This document shows, piece by piece, positions 42,000-50,798 of a stretch of 64,000 nt of DNA; the first letter of the stretch is position 1, and each line of letters begins with the position of its first letter. Origin of the DNA: Caulobacter rhizosphaerae (lineage in GTDB: Bacteria; Pseudomonadota; Alphaproteobacteria; Caulobacterales; Caulobacteraceae); assembly GCF_010977555.1 (NCBI RefSeq), contig NZ_CP048815.1, forward strand, positions 1,480,501-1,544,500. The letters are read 5' to 3'. The notes beneath the pieces are model-generated. The model searched no databases. It saw nothing but the letters and a program-made list of their open reading frames with translations, and was not told the DNA's origin. The position numbers and the translations under genes were made by a program.

Positions 42000-42482
42000 T
42001 CAACCCAAGCGTTCCAGGAGCAGGGCAAGGGCGTGCTCAGCGAAGCGCCGCATGTTCGTCTCGCGGTCGTCCAGGCCCGTCTCGACGGTAAGACTGACCT
42101 CGGTGTCCGGCCCGACTACGGCGGCGCAGCTGTGACCCGCCGCGTCGCCATAGCGGTTGCCGTCCGGCCCGGCCGCCCCGGTTTCCGAGAGTCCCCAGGT
42201 CGCCTTCAGGTTCTTGCCGGCCACCCGGGCCAGCAGCACGGCGTAGGGCTCGCTGGCCGAGCGCAGGCCGTCCATGGCCTTCTGCGGGATGTCTAGCAGG
42301 GTAAGCCGGGCGCGGGCCGTGTAGACCACCGCGCCGCCGACATAGAACTTCGACGCGCCGGACACGGCCAGCAGGGCCGCCGAAATCAGGCCGCCGGTCG
42401 AGGATTCGGCCACGGCGACGGTTTCACCCCGCTCAGTCAGGCGAGCGGCGACGGCGGCGGCGAGGCGGGCGAGTTCGGTCAT
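42000..42482 (-). CDS. CinA-family nicotinamide-nucleotide amidohydrolase (PncC-like)
   Basis: A 160-residue stand-alone CinA C-terminal domain, as in PncC, which converts NMN to nicotinate mononucleotide. VAVAESSTGGLISAALLAVSGASKFYVGGAVVYT carries the catalytic Ser (E-S-x-T-G-G) near residue 28; GLSETGAAGPDGNRYGDAAGHSCAAVVG near 98 is the second signature (usually G-x-A-G-P). The long N-terminal MoCF domain of full CinA is absent, as normal for PncC. It is last in the miaA series. Confidence 0.88.
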   Translation of the reverse strand: MTELARLAAAVAARLTERGETVAVAESSTGGLISAALLAVSGASKFYVGGAVVYTARARLTLLDIPQKAMDGLRSASEPYAVLLARVAGKNLKATWGLSETGAAGPDGNRYGDAAGHSCAAVVGPDTEVSLTVETGLDDRETNMRRFAEHALALLLERLG

Positions 42483-42491
42483 GGATGTTCC

Positions 42492-42692
42492 CTAGTTTGC
42501 ATCTTCGCTGAAAGCGATCTGATCCATCAGCGACTTGGCGCAGGCTGTCTCCTCAGACGTCACCCGCAGGCCGCGTTCGGCGATCAGCCGGTCGAACGTC
42601 GCCGCCATTTCCCGGCTTTGCGCAGCGGGGCCCTTGATGACACCGCCGTCGATCATCGTGACGATCCCGACGTCGGCGGCCTTGAAGGTCAT
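42492..42692 (-). CDS. Small protein of unknown function in miaA operon
   Basis: A 66-residue soluble protein: [24 protein letters not shown], then a helical part with REMAATFDRLIAERGLRVTSEETACAKSLMDQIAF. Its ATG overlaps the stop of the lipoprotein gene (ATGA) and it ends nine bases before the CinA-like gene, so it is a real coupled gene rather than a chance frame. No family is recognised. Confidence 0.65.
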   Translation of the reverse strand: MTFKAADVGIVTMIDGGVIKGPAAQSREMAATFDRLIAERGLRVTSEETACAKSLMDQIAFSEDAN

Positions 42693-42919
42693 TGGGCGAG
42701 CGGTTCGCCAAGCGCAGGGTCGGAAAGCCATGCGGGCGCATAGAGCCGGACGCGCTCGCCGTTGAGCGGTTCGGGCAAGCCAAGACTGAAGAGCAATCCT
42801 CCTTTGGAGTCTCTATCGACGACCATGCCCAGCTGCGCGTAGCTGGGCTGCTCGACGGGATCCGGCGTGGCGCAAGCGGTGAGGCCGGCCAAGGCGAAGA
42901 GCGTCAGCGCGTATTTCAT
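42689..42919 (-). CDS. Small lipoprotein of unknown function
   Basis: A 76-residue precursor with a lipoprotein signal: [16 protein letters not shown], where LTAC is the lipobox and Cys16 the lipidated residue. The mature part [23 protein letters not shown] to [18 protein letters not shown] has no known domain. Its ATG overlaps the miaA stop by four bases, so translation is coupled to miaA. Confidence 0.72.
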   Translation of the reverse strand: MKYALTLFALAGLTACATPDPVEQPSYAQLGMVVDRDSKGGLLFSLGLPEPLNGERVRLYAPAWLSDPALGEPLAQ

Positions 42920-43791
42920 GGAACCACCCTCTCCCAATCCGGCGTCTGGTTCCTGAACCAGGTCATCTGCCGCTTGGCGTAGCGCCGCGTCTCCTGCCGC
43001 GCGGCTTCCAGCGCCTCGTCCAGGCTCGTCTCGCCCCGCAGATGAGCGGCCAGTTCGCGGTAGCCGACGGCCTTGAGGGCGGGCAGGGACGGGTCCAGGC
43101 CGCGCGCTTCCATGGCCGCCACCTCGTCCAGGGCGCCGTGCTCAACCATCAGGCCCAGGCGGGTGTCGCAGCGCTCGTAGAGCTCGGCGCGCGGCGGCTC
43201 CAGCACGACGCCCCGCCAGCTCCCCGCCGCCAGGGCCGGTCGGGTGTCGGTCTGCCAGGCGGTCAGCGACTTGCCGGTGGCCACAGCCACGGCGTGGGCC
43301 CGGACCAGGCGTTGGCGGTCGCCGACCTCGATACGGGCCTCGGCCTGAGGGTCGAGCGTGGCCAGCACGTCGCGGAATTCGGGCTCGCCCTGGGCCGCGT
43401 AGAGCAGGGCCGAGATCTCGCGCTGGCTTTCAGGCACCGGCGGCACGTCGGCCAAGCCGTGGGTCAGGGCGCGGAAATAGAGGCCCGTGCCGCCGACCAA
43501 GATGGCAGGACGGCCGCGCGCCGCGATCTCCGCCAAGGCGTGAGTCGCCGCCGCCAGCCAGCGCCCGACCGACCAACCGTCGGCGGCGTCGGCGACGCCG
43601 AACAGGTGGTGCGGCGCCTGGGCCAGCTCGTCGGGCGACGGTCCGGCCGTCAGCATCCGCAGGCCGGCATAGATCTGCATGGAATCGGCGTTGACGATCT
43701 CGCCGCCGGTCTCGCGCGCCAGTTTCAGGGCCAGGGCGGACTTGCCGCTGGCGGTTGGCCCGGCGATAAGGACGATCTTTGTATCAGGCAA
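42916..43791 (-). CDS. miaA: tRNA dimethylallyltransferase
   Basis: A 291-residue enzyme that adds the dimethylallyl group to A37 of tRNAs reading UNN codons. The P-loop [15 protein letters not shown] is at residues 11-25, NADSMQIY near 34 (substrate Asp), and [21 protein letters not shown] near 97 (D-x-T-G-G-like segment with G-G-T-G-L-Y). The C-terminal [15 protein letters not shown] and [14 protein letters not shown] match. It heads a four-gene coupled series and is divergent from a small exported protein with 55 bases between. Confidence 0.95.
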   Translation of the reverse strand: MPDTKIVLIAGPTASGKSALALKLARETGGEIVNADSMQIYAGLRMLTAGPSPDELAQAPHHLFGVADAADGWSVGRWLAAATHALAEIAARGRPAILVGGTGLYFRALTHGLADVPPVPESQREISALLYAAQGEPEFRDVLATLDPQAEARIEVGDRQRLVRAHAVAVATGKSLTAWQTDTRPALAAGSWRGVVLEPPRAELYERCDTRLGLMVEHGALDEVAAMEARGLDPSLPALKAVGYRELAAHLRGETSLDEALEAARQETRRYAKRQMTWFRNQTPDWERVVP

Positions 43792-43846
43792 TCTCGGGTC
43801 GAGTCCTTTTCCGGTCTCGAGGGGTTCGCGTTATCGGGGACAAACC

Positions 43847-44308
43847 ATGAAAACCACCTTCGGCGCCATCCTGGCCGGCGTTCTTGTCTTGACCGCGTCT
43901 TCGGCCCTGGCCGCATCGGGCGATCGCACCACGCCAGCCCAGGCGACCGCCGAGACGGCGCCTCAAGCCGAAGGGCCCGCCACCCTGGACGAACGCCTGG
44001 GCTGCGGCGTGATGCTGGTGACCATCGACGAAGTGCTGCAGCGCAATCCGCAACTGGCGGCGAAGTTCTCGCAGGGCAACAGCGCCGGGGCGGCGATGGT
44101 CCCGATGTTCAAGCTGCTGGGCGTCAGCGGCGGCCAGGTGCTGGACAAGGCCTATGCGGAGGGCGTGGCCCAGGGCTCGACGCCCTCGACGCTGTACCGC
44201 CGAGGCGTGGCCGCGCTGTCGGCCAAGATCAACCAGGACGGCGGCGGCAAGGACCAGGCCATGGCGGTGTTCAGCCGTTGCATGTCGGTGGCCGCGCCCC
44301 AATCCTGA
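43847..44308 (+). CDS. Exported protein of unknown function
   Basis: A 153-residue precursor with signal peptide TTFGAILAGVLVLTASSALAA. The mature part includes ERLGCGVMLVTIDEVLQRNPQLAAKF, a Gly/Ala segment, and VFSRCMSVAA; the two Cys could pair. No family is recognised. The ATG at 43847 starts the signal peptide; the longer frame upstream overlaps miaA and is discarded. Confidence 0.75.
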   Translation: MKTTFGAILAGVLVLTASSALAASGDRTTPAQATAETAPQAEGPATLDERLGCGVMLVTIDEVLQRNPQLAAKFSQGNSAGAAMVPMFKLLGVSGGQVLDKAYAEGVAQGSTPSTLYRRGVAALSAKINQDGGGKDQAMAVFSRCMSVAAPQS

Positions 44309-44364
44309 GCCTTCGGAACGCTTGAAGGTTGACGCGGGCGGCTTCCTCCAATAGCCGCCCCGTC

Positions 44365-45234
44365 ATGCTCGCGATCACACTCGTCTCGCCCGACCCTGCC
44401 GCCCTCGCGCAGGCCGCCGCCGTCGTGCGCGCCGCCGTGGCGATCACGTCGGATATTCCGCTGGGGGAGGGCGCGCTGGACCTGCTGGCCGACTCGCCGC
44501 CGGTCGAGACGCACCAGGCGGTGAAGGCCGCCGTCGGCGCCCTGCCGGTCGACTTCGCCGTCCAGCCGGTCGAGAACCGCCGCAAGCGGCTGCTGATCGC
44601 CGACATGGACTCCACGATCATCAATGTGGAGTGCCTGGACGAACTGGCCGACTTCGCCGGGGTCAAGGACAAGGTGTCGGAGATCACCGAACGGGCGATG
44701 CGCGGCGAATTGGCCTTCGAGGGCGCGCTGCGCGAGCGGGTCGGCATGCTCAAGGGCCTGTCGGTTGACGCCCTGCAGGCCTGCTACGACGACCGCGTGA
44801 AGCTCAATCCCGGGGCGCGGACCCTGGTGCGGACCATGGCGGCCCACGGCGCTCGCTGCGCCCTGGTCTCGGGGGGCTTCACCTTCTTCACCTCGCGCGT
44901 CGCCGACGCCGCCGGTTTCCACCTGAACCGCGCCAACACCTTGATCGAGGCGGGCGGCCTCCTGACTGGCACGGTCGGCGATCCGATCCTGGGCAAGGAG
45001 GCCAAGCTGGCGGCCCTGCGGGAGGAGACCGCGGCGCTGGGACTGATCCCCGCCGACGCCCTGGCCGTGGGCGACGGCGCCAACGATCTAGCGATGATCG
45101 AGGCCGCGGGCCTGGGCGTCGCCTACCGCGCCAAGCCGATCGTCGCGGCCCAGGCCCACGCCAAGGTCGACCACGCAGACCTCACCGCCTTGCTCTACTT
45201 CCAGGGCTACACCGCCGCGGAGTTCGCCTCGTGA
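44365..45234 (+). CDS. serB: Phosphoserine phosphatase
   Basis: A 289-residue HAD-superfamily enzyme removing phosphate from phosphoserine, the last step of serine synthesis. The N-terminal 70 residues are a degenerate regulatory segment. HAD motif I is LLIADMDSTIINVECLDELADF (nucleophile Asp80, acid/base Asp82), motif II ALVSGGFTFFTS near 160, and motif IV AVGDGANDLAMIEAAGLGVAY near 232. The next gene's GTG overlaps its stop (GTGA). Confidence 0.95.
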   Translation: MLAITLVSPDPAALAQAAAVVRAAVAITSDIPLGEGALDLLADSPPVETHQAVKAAVGALPVDFAVQPVENRRKRLLIADMDSTIINVECLDELADFAGVKDKVSEITERAMRGELAFEGALRERVGMLKGLSVDALQACYDDRVKLNPGARTLVRTMAAHGARCALVSGGFTFFTSRVADAAGFHLNRANTLIEAGGLLTGTVGDPILGKEAKLAALREETAALGLIPADALAVGDGANDLAMIEAAGLGVAYRAKPIVAAQAHAKVDHADLTALLYFQGYTAAEFAS

Positions 45235-45914
45235 CCTTCCCACGCGGCGTCCCCTTTCCGGAAGAGATTCGGGCGGTGGTGTTCGACATGGACGGGCTGC
45301 TGCTGGACACCGAGACCGTCTACCAGGCGGCGATGATCGAGGCGGGCCAGGCGTTTGGCGTCGACTTCACGGCCGCCACCTACCGCTCGATGGTCGGCAA
45401 GACCAACCCGGAATGCGGGATGATGCTGCGAGAGCTCTACGGCGCCGGCTTCCCGGTCGAGGACTATTTCGCCCGCACCTGGGCCGACGTTGAGGCGATC
45501 CTTGAGGCCGAGGTGCGGCTGAAGACCGGGGTGATGGAGATCCTCGACTACCTGGACTCCCTGGGCGTCCCGCGCGCCATCGCCACCTCCAACAGCCGCC
45601 AAGCCGTCGACCGCTATCTAGGCCGCTTCGACCTGGTCAAACGTTTCCACGCGGTGGTCGCCAACGCCGACGTCGTCCGCCACAAGCCGCATCCTGACCC
45701 GTATCTGGAAGCCGCCCGCCGGCTGAACGTGCACCCGACCCTGTGCCTGGCCTTGGAGGATTCCCACCCGGGCGTCCGCGCGGCCCACGCGGCGGGGATG
45801 ATGACGATCATGGTGCCGGACATTCTCGATCCGAATGAAGAGATGCACGACAAGTGCGTGCACATCGCGGAGAGCCTGCACGTGGTCATGGACCTGCTGA
45901 AGGCGGCGGCTTAG
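45231..45914 (+). CDS. HAD-IA family phosphatase
   Basis: A 227-residue HAD hydrolase of the phosphoglycolate/beta-phosphoglucomutase-like group. Motif I is VVFDMDGLLLDTE (Asp-x-Asp) near residue 18, followed by a helical cap; motif II IATSNSR near 108; Lys in KPHPDPY near 142; motif IV ALEDSHPGVRAAHAAGM near 165. The substrate is not predictable. The GTG start overlaps the serB stop, so it is translated with serB. Confidence 0.9.
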   Translation: MTFPRGVPFPEEIRAVVFDMDGLLLDTETVYQAAMIEAGQAFGVDFTAATYRSMVGKTNPECGMMLRELYGAGFPVEDYFARTWADVEAILEAEVRLKTGVMEILDYLDSLGVPRAIATSNSRQAVDRYLGRFDLVKRFHAVVANADVVRHKPHPDPYLEAARRLNVHPTLCLALEDSHPGVRAAHAAGMMTIMVPDILDPNEEMHDKCVHIAESLHVVMDLLKAAA

Positions 45915-45929
45915 AGCCGTCCAGCCGGG

Positions 45930-45957
45930 ACTTCCTTCTCCCGCAAGGGGGAGAAGG
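45930..45957. repeat. Short palindrome (family B unit) between convergent genes
   Basis: ccttctcccgcaagggggagaagg is an inverted repeat with a small loop, resembling the C-run/G-run hairpins elsewhere in the window. It may also act as a weak bidirectional terminator. Confidence 0.55.
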
Positions 45958-45963
45958 ATCAGG

Positions 45964-46806
45964 TCAGCCCGCCGGACCCTTCTCGAAATATTTGAAGAAC
46001 GCGCTGTCGGGCGACAGCACCAGGGTGGTGTCGCCCTGGCCCAGCGCCTTCTCGTAGGCCGACATCGAGCGATAGAAGGCGGCGAAACCCGGGTCGCGGC
46101 CGAAGCTTTCGGCGAACAACTGGGCGCGCTGGGCATCGGCCTGGCCGCGGATCTTCTCGGCTTCCTCAGTCCCCGTCGCGATGATTTCCAGCCGCTGTTG
46201 CTCGCCCTTGGCCCGCAGTTCGGCGGCTTCGCGTTGACGTGCGGTGCGCATGCGTTCGAAGACCGCCTGCTGGTTGGCCTCGGGCAGGTCGGCGCGCTTG
46301 ATGCGCACATCGATGACCTGTACGCCCAGGTTCGAGGTCGCGGCGCGGCGGACCATGTCGTCGCGAGTCCGCTTGGTAAGGGCGGCGCGACCGCCGGAGA
46401 CGATCTCCTCGGACGAGGCCCGGCCCAGTTCCTGACGCAGCGATGAGTTGACTAGGCGGGTCAGGCGGTCGGCGGCGGTGCGTTCGTCGCGCAGGGTGCG
46501 GTAGAATTGGCGCGGGTCGGTGACGCGATAGCGGACGAAGGCGTCGACCACCAGGCGCTGGGCGTTCGACGCCATGATCTCCTCTTGGTCGACGTTGAGC
46601 GCGATGCTGCGATTATCGAACCGCACGACGTTTTCGACGAAGGGCGTCTTCAGGTGCAGGCCGGGCGACTCGACCTCGCGGATCGGATCGCCGAAACGGA
46701 CGATCAGCGCCTGCTGGCGCTGGTCCAGTTGATAGACGGTCTGGGAGAGAAGGATCAGGGCGCCGATGGCCAAGGCGGCTCCGGCGAACAGGCGACGATC
46801 GGTCAT
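45964..46806 (-). CDS. hflC: HflC, SPFH-domain modulator of FtsH protease
   Basis: A 280-residue membrane protein: one N-terminal helix (RLFAGAALAIGALILLSQTVY), then an SPFH/band-7 domain (QALIVRFGDPIREVESPGLHLKTPFVENVVRFDNR) and a helical C-terminal part with AQRAQLFAESFGRDPGFAAFYRSM. With HflK it forms a large periplasmic cage around the FtsH AAA protease. The start overlaps the hflK stop by one base (TGATG). Confidence 0.94.
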   Translation of the reverse strand: MTDRRLFAGAALAIGALILLSQTVYQLDQRQQALIVRFGDPIREVESPGLHLKTPFVENVVRFDNRSIALNVDQEEIMASNAQRLVVDAFVRYRVTDPRQFYRTLRDERTAADRLTRLVNSSLRQELGRASSEEIVSGGRAALTKRTRDDMVRRAATSNLGVQVIDVRIKRADLPEANQQAVFERMRTARQREAAELRAKGEQQRLEIIATGTEEAEKIRGQADAQRAQLFAESFGRDPGFAAFYRSMSAYEKALGQGDTTLVLSPDSAFFKYFEKGPAG

Positions 46807-47906
46807 CAGTTGGCTCCCGCCGGCGTGGAAGAGGTGACTCGAGCGGTCGAGGTGCGCGGGCGGAAGGCGTCGGGGGGCAGAATGATCGGGGCGCTGGCGC
46901 CCTTGCTGTCGACCACCACCTTGTTCGACCGGGCCAGCACGCGCTCCATGGTCTCGATGTAGAGGCGTTCGCGGGTGACGGCCGGGGCCAGCTTGTACTG
47001 GTCATAGACCTGGTTGAAGCGAGCGGCCTCGCCCGAGGCTTCACGGACCACCTGGGCGCTGTAGCCGCGCGCGGCCTGCACGACCTTGGCGGCTTCGCCG
47101 CGGGCGATGTTGGCGTTTGACTCGGCGTTCTGGCCGGCGGCGGTGACGTCCTGGAAGGCGGCGATCACCGGTGGCGGCGGGTTGGCGGCGCGGATTTGCA
47201 CGCCGTCGATGAACACGCCGGCCTGATAGCGGTCGAGAATGGCCTGGGTCAGGCTGCCCGCTTGGTCCTGCACCTGGCCGCGGGCGGTCGTCAGGATGGG
47301 CTGGAGGGCGGTCTTGCCGATCACCTCGCGCATCGCGCTCTCGGCCACGGCCTTGATCGCCGCGTCGGGGTCACGAAGGTTGAACAGGTACTTGGCCGGG
47401 TCGGAGATGCGGTACTGAACCGAGAAGCTGAGATCGACGATGTTCTCGTCGCCGGTCAGCATCAAGCTTTCGTCGGGCAGGGGCGCGGTGGGAACGCCGC
47501 CCACGTCGATGCGCTGGAGCGAGGTGACCGAGACCTTCTCGACCTGTTCGATCGGGAAGGGCAGGTGATAGCGCAGGCCGGGCGAAGCGGTGCGCGAATA
47601 GGCGCCGAAGGTCGTGACCACGGCTTGCTCGTCGGGCTGCACCACGTACGATCCGGACATCGCCCATAGGCCGACAGCCACCGCCGCCGAGATGGCGAGC
47701 GCGCGGGACCGGCGCGGGCCGCCGAGGACCTGGCGCATCCGGTCGGACAGCCGTTCGAGCAGGGCGTTGACGTCGATGGGCGGCGGCGGACCGCCGGGAC
47801 CGCTCGGACGCGGCTCTTCGCCCCGGTTACGATCCGCGTCCTTCTTGCCGTCGTTCGGCGGCGGGGATCCCCAGGGTCCGGGGCCGGCGTTGTCGTTCCA
47901 GGGCAT
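46806..47906 (-). CDS. hflK: HflK, SPFH-domain modulator of FtsH protease
   Basis: A 366-residue partner of HflC. The N-terminal cytosolic tail is Gly/Pro-rich (PWNDNAGPGPWGSPPPND); the single helix is about 67-85; the SPFH domain is SYVVQPDEQAVVTTFGAYSRTASPGLRYHLPFPIEQVEKV and onward; the C-terminal helical part includes RERLYIETMERVLARSNKVVVD. hflK-hflC is a near-universal order in proteobacteria. It is divergent from the Mrp gene with 97 bases between. Confidence 0.94.
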   Translation of the reverse strand: MPWNDNAGPGPWGSPPPNDGKKDADRNRGEEPRPSGPGGPPPPIDVNALLERLSDRMRQVLGGPRRSRALAISAAVAVGLWAMSGSYVVQPDEQAVVTTFGAYSRTASPGLRYHLPFPIEQVEKVSVTSLQRIDVGGVPTAPLPDESLMLTGDENIVDLSFSVQYRISDPAKYLFNLRDPDAAIKAVAESAMREVIGKTALQPILTTARGQVQDQAGSLTQAILDRYQAGVFIDGVQIRAANPPPPVIAAFQDVTAAGQNAESNANIARGEAAKVVQAARGYSAQVVREASGEAARFNQVYDQYKLAPAVTRERLYIETMERVLARSNKVVVDSKGASAPIILPPDAFRPRTSTARVTSSTPAGAN

Positions 47907-48003
47907 GGGCGGCTTGGTCTTCCGTCACAACGAAGGGCGGGGTTGTAAAACGACCCCCGCACGCGGATATGAAAGCCCCCGCAGAACAAGGCAAGACAAT
48001 CCC

Positions 48004-49116
48004 GTGACCGCAGCTTCCCCCGCCACCCTCGACGACGCCCGCGCGGCGCTGGACCTGATCGTCGATCCGGTCTCCGGCGAAGGCCTGGTGGCGGCCGGTC
48101 TGGTGCAGGGCCTGGTGGTCCGCGCCGGTCGCGCCGGTTTCATGCTGGAGGTCCCGGCGTCCCAGGCGGCGACCTACGCCCCGGTGCGTGAGGCGGCCGA
48201 GAAGGTGCTGGCCGGCTTGCCGGGCGTCGACGTCGCCCAGGTGGTGCTGACCGCCCAGGCCGCCGAGGGCGCGACGCGGGTGCGCAAGGGCGCCAAGGTT
48301 TCCGAAGACGGCCAGGCCAGGCTGGTCCCGCCGCCGGAGGCCGAGAAGCCGGCCCATGTGAAGCACGTGATCGCCGTCGCCTCGGGCAAGGGCGGGGTGG
48401 GCAAGTCGACCGTGGCCACCAACCTGGCCTGCGCCTTCGCCGCCCTAGGCTTGCGGGTCGGGCTGCTGGACGCCGACGTCTACGGGCCCTCGGCCCCGCG
48501 GATGATGGGCGTCGACGGCGAGCCCAGCTTCGAGGACGGCAAGCTGCAACCGCTGGAGGCCCATGGGATCAGGCTGATGTCGATCGGTTTCCTGGTCGAC
48601 GAGGGCAAGGCGATGATCTGGCGCGGTCCCATGGCGTCGTCGGCCGTGCGCCAGATGATCCACGACGTGGCCTGGGGCTCGGAGGCCGCGCCGATGGACG
48701 TGCTGGTCGTCGACCTGCCGCCCGGCACCGGCGACATCCAGCTGACCCTGGTCCAGAAGCTGCGGATCGACGGCGCGGTGCTGGTGACCACGCCCCAGGA
48801 GATCGCCCTGATCGACGCCCGCCGGGCCGCGGCGATGTTCGGCAAGACCGCCACGCCGATACTGGGCCTGATCGAGAACATGGCCTTCTTCGCCGACCCG
48901 GCCACGGGCGCCCCGATCCCGATCTTCGGGGCCGGGGGCGGGGTGGCGGAGGCCAAGGCGCTGGGGGTGCCGGTCCTGGCCCAGGTCCCGATCGAGATCG
49001 CCGTGCGCGAGGCGGGGGACGCGGGGACCCCCGTGGTGCTGCGCGCGCCAGACAGCGCCGCGGCCAAGGCGTTCGTCGGGGCGGCGAAGGCGCTGTGGGA
49101 CGGGGTGAAGGAATAG
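48004..49116 (+). CDS. Mrp/ApbC family iron-sulfur cluster carrier ATPase
   Basis: A 370-residue P-loop protein. The N-terminal 85 residues are a MIP18/DUF59-like domain (LDLIVDPVSGEGLVAAGLVQGLVVR). The ParA-like ATPase part has HVIAVASGKGGVGKSTVATNLACAFA (deviant Walker A, near residue 120-145), DADVYGPSAPRMMGV, and VLVVDLPPGTGDIQLTL. The C-terminal C-x-x-C pair typical of many Mrp proteins is not evident (ENMAFFADPATGAPIPIFG has no Cys), so cluster binding through it is in doubt. GTG start with AAGGCAAG upstream. Confidence 0.9.
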   Translation: MTAASPATLDDARAALDLIVDPVSGEGLVAAGLVQGLVVRAGRAGFMLEVPASQAATYAPVREAAEKVLAGLPGVDVAQVVLTAQAAEGATRVRKGAKVSEDGQARLVPPPEAEKPAHVKHVIAVASGKGGVGKSTVATNLACAFAALGLRVGLLDADVYGPSAPRMMGVDGEPSFEDGKLQPLEAHGIRLMSIGFLVDEGKAMIWRGPMASSAVRQMIHDVAWGSEAAPMDVLVVDLPPGTGDIQLTLVQKLRIDGAVLVTTPQEIALIDARRAAAMFGKTATPILGLIENMAFFADPATGAPIPIFGAGGGVAEAKALGVPVLAQVPIEIAVREAGDAGTPVVLRAPDSAAAKAFVGAAKALWDGVKE

Positions 49117-49158
49117 TTCGCCATGGGGCTTCCCCTGCGGGGGAGGATCAAAAGAAAA

Positions 49159-49186
49159 AGGCCGCCCGGATCGCTCCGGACGGCCT
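49159..49186. terminator. Hairpin between convergent mrp and fadL genes
   Basis: aggccgcccgga pairs with tccggacggcct with one mismatch and a tcgc loop; A-run on the left (aaaagaaaa) and CTTTCG on the right let it serve the minus-strand FadL gene best. Confidence 0.7.
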
Positions 49187-49210
49187 CCTTTCGTCAACTC
49201 ACGCCAGGGC

Positions 49211-50521
49211 TTAGAAGCTCCAGCGCAGGCCCGTCGACAAGACCACGGCCGAGCCCCCGACGTCGCCCTTGAGGTTCAGGGTCGTCGCCGCGGCGGTGCC
49301 GCGATAGATCGTTTCGGTGCGGTTGATCTTGGTGTCGTCGAAGCTGATGTACGACAAGGCCGCGTCCCACTGGATGGCGTCGGTGGCCTTCCAGGTCGAG
49401 CCGATGGCGTACAGCATGCGGTCGCCGTCTGGCACGCGGGCGGTGCGGCCGACGTCCGGGGTCGGGGTCGGATCGTACTGCACGCCGGCCCGGAGGGTCA
49501 GCTTGTCGTTGACGTCATGATCGACGCCGACCGCCACGGTCGTGGTGTCCTTGTAGTTCTGCTCGCTGACGCTGCCGCCGTTCGGATAGGTGACGACGAT
49601 CTGGTCGAACTCGCTCCAGCCGATGCGCGAGACCGAGGCGTTCAGGGTGGTCTTGTCGGTCACCTGCCAACGGGCGCCCAGGTTGGCCATCCACGGGGTG
49701 GTGATCGTCGCCTTGCCGTCGGTGTCGACATTGGCCGCGGCGAGCGGGCCCAGCAGGCCGGAGACGACCACGTGGCCGTCCAGCTTGTGCTTGATCTCCG
49801 AGCGATACGAGGCGCCGATGGTCAGGGCCGGGGTGGCGTGGAACTGGGCGCCGACGTTCCAGCCGTAGTCCCAGTTGCCGTCGCCCTTCAGCGACGAGGA
49901 GCCGTCGGGCAGCAGGGGCGACAGGTTGGGCAGGGCCGAGCTCAGTTCGGCGTCGGTGTACTGGGCCGAAACGCCTACGCCGAGGTCCAGCATGTCGTTG
50001 ACGCGGTAGGCGACCACGCCGTTGACGTCGATGGTCTTCAGGTTCGACTTCAGGGCGTCGTAGCGGGTCCAGCTGCGGCTGTTGTAGTCGGTGGTGAAGT
50101 TGTAGGGCGCGGCGACGGACAGGCCGACGGCCAGCTTGTCGTTGACGCGGAAGGCGCCGGCCAGGTTGGGCACGATGCCGTTGTTGATCGGGCCGCCGGC
50201 ATAGGGCTCGCCGCCGACCGGGGTGGTCAAGCCGCCGGGGATGACCGGGCGGGTCAGGGTCGAACCGGCGTTGTTGACCTGGGAGTCGACCTGGACCAGG
50301 TGCACGCCGCCGTAGATCTCGTTCTTGTCGAGGCCGGCGATCGAGGCGGGGTTCCACCACAGGCTGGCGGCGCCGCGGTCGGCGACCTCGCCCGAATAGG
50401 CGCGACCGGCGCCGCGCACCGATTGTTCCTGCAGGTAGAAGGCGGCGGCCGAGGCCTGAGAAGCCGCGACCAGCGTGGCGAGCGCCACGCCGGCGGCGAG
50501 GGAGATACGCGTAATGGACAT
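49211..50521 (-). CDS. FadL/OmpP1 family outer-membrane transporter
   Basis: A 436-residue outer-membrane beta-barrel for long-chain fatty acids or other hydrophobic compounds. Signal peptide SITRISLAAGVALATLVAASQASA; mature N-terminus AFYLQEQSVRGAGRAYSGEVADRGAASLWWNPASIAGL has the family N-P-A signature; the rest is alternating strands ending VVLSTGLRWSF with the terminal Phe needed for barrel insertion. The SDR on the same strand upstream resembles beta-oxidation enzymes, a possible functional link. About 280 gene-free bases precede it. Confidence 0.92.
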   Translation of the reverse strand: MSITRISLAAGVALATLVAASQASAAAFYLQEQSVRGAGRAYSGEVADRGAASLWWNPASIAGLDKNEIYGGVHLVQVDSQVNNAGSTLTRPVIPGGLTTPVGGEPYAGGPINNGIVPNLAGAFRVNDKLAVGLSVAAPYNFTTDYNSRSWTRYDALKSNLKTIDVNGVVAYRVNDMLDLGVGVSAQYTDAELSSALPNLSPLLPDGSSSLKGDGNWDYGWNVGAQFHATPALTIGASYRSEIKHKLDGHVVVSGLLGPLAAANVDTDGKATITTPWMANLGARWQVTDKTTLNASVSRIGWSEFDQIVVTYPNGGSVSEQNYKDTTTVAVGVDHDVNDKLTLRAGVQYDPTPTPDVGRTARVPDGDRMLYAIGSTWKATDAIQWDAALSYISFDDTKINRTETIYRGTAAATTLNLKGDVGGSAVVLSTGLRWSF

Positions 50522-50798
50522 GAGAGACGACCTTCTGGGGAGGAAGCTCCGGCGCCCTTGCTGGCGCCGGTTGCCGTCGCTCTAACGCATCCAGTCAAAA
50601 ACCGTTGCTATTTATTCGCAAAACCGTGAATTTTGTGCAGAGCGCCCAAGAATGTCGGCGTCGAACAGGATCTATATTTCGATGTTCTGTCAGTTACGTT
50701 TGAAGTTGCCTGAAAAGGACGCGGAAAAGCTGACGTAAGGGAAATCTACGCCACGTTCTTCCGCGTCACAATTCAAGATCTCGCCTTCGCGAGCGGAA
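50522..50798. other. AT-richer gene-free stretch before fadL-like gene
   Basis: About 280 bases with clearly lower GC than the flanks (for example tattcgcaaaaccgtgaat and aatctacgccacgttcttcc). It must contain the FadL-gene promoter on the minus strand. I see no coding frame and no strong hairpin. Confidence 0.5.

Noticed and set aside
39821..42091. 756-codon plus-strand frame across ilvB
   Set aside because: Antisense shadow of ilvB; its content (His/Asp/Arg/Val runs) is typical of opposite-strand translation.
48004..49116. Reading the Mrp protein as a chromosome-partitioning ParA
   Set aside because: It has the deviant Walker A, but also an N-terminal DUF59-like domain and the Mrp segment D-L-P-P-G-T-G-D, so Fe-S carrier Mrp/ApbC fits better.
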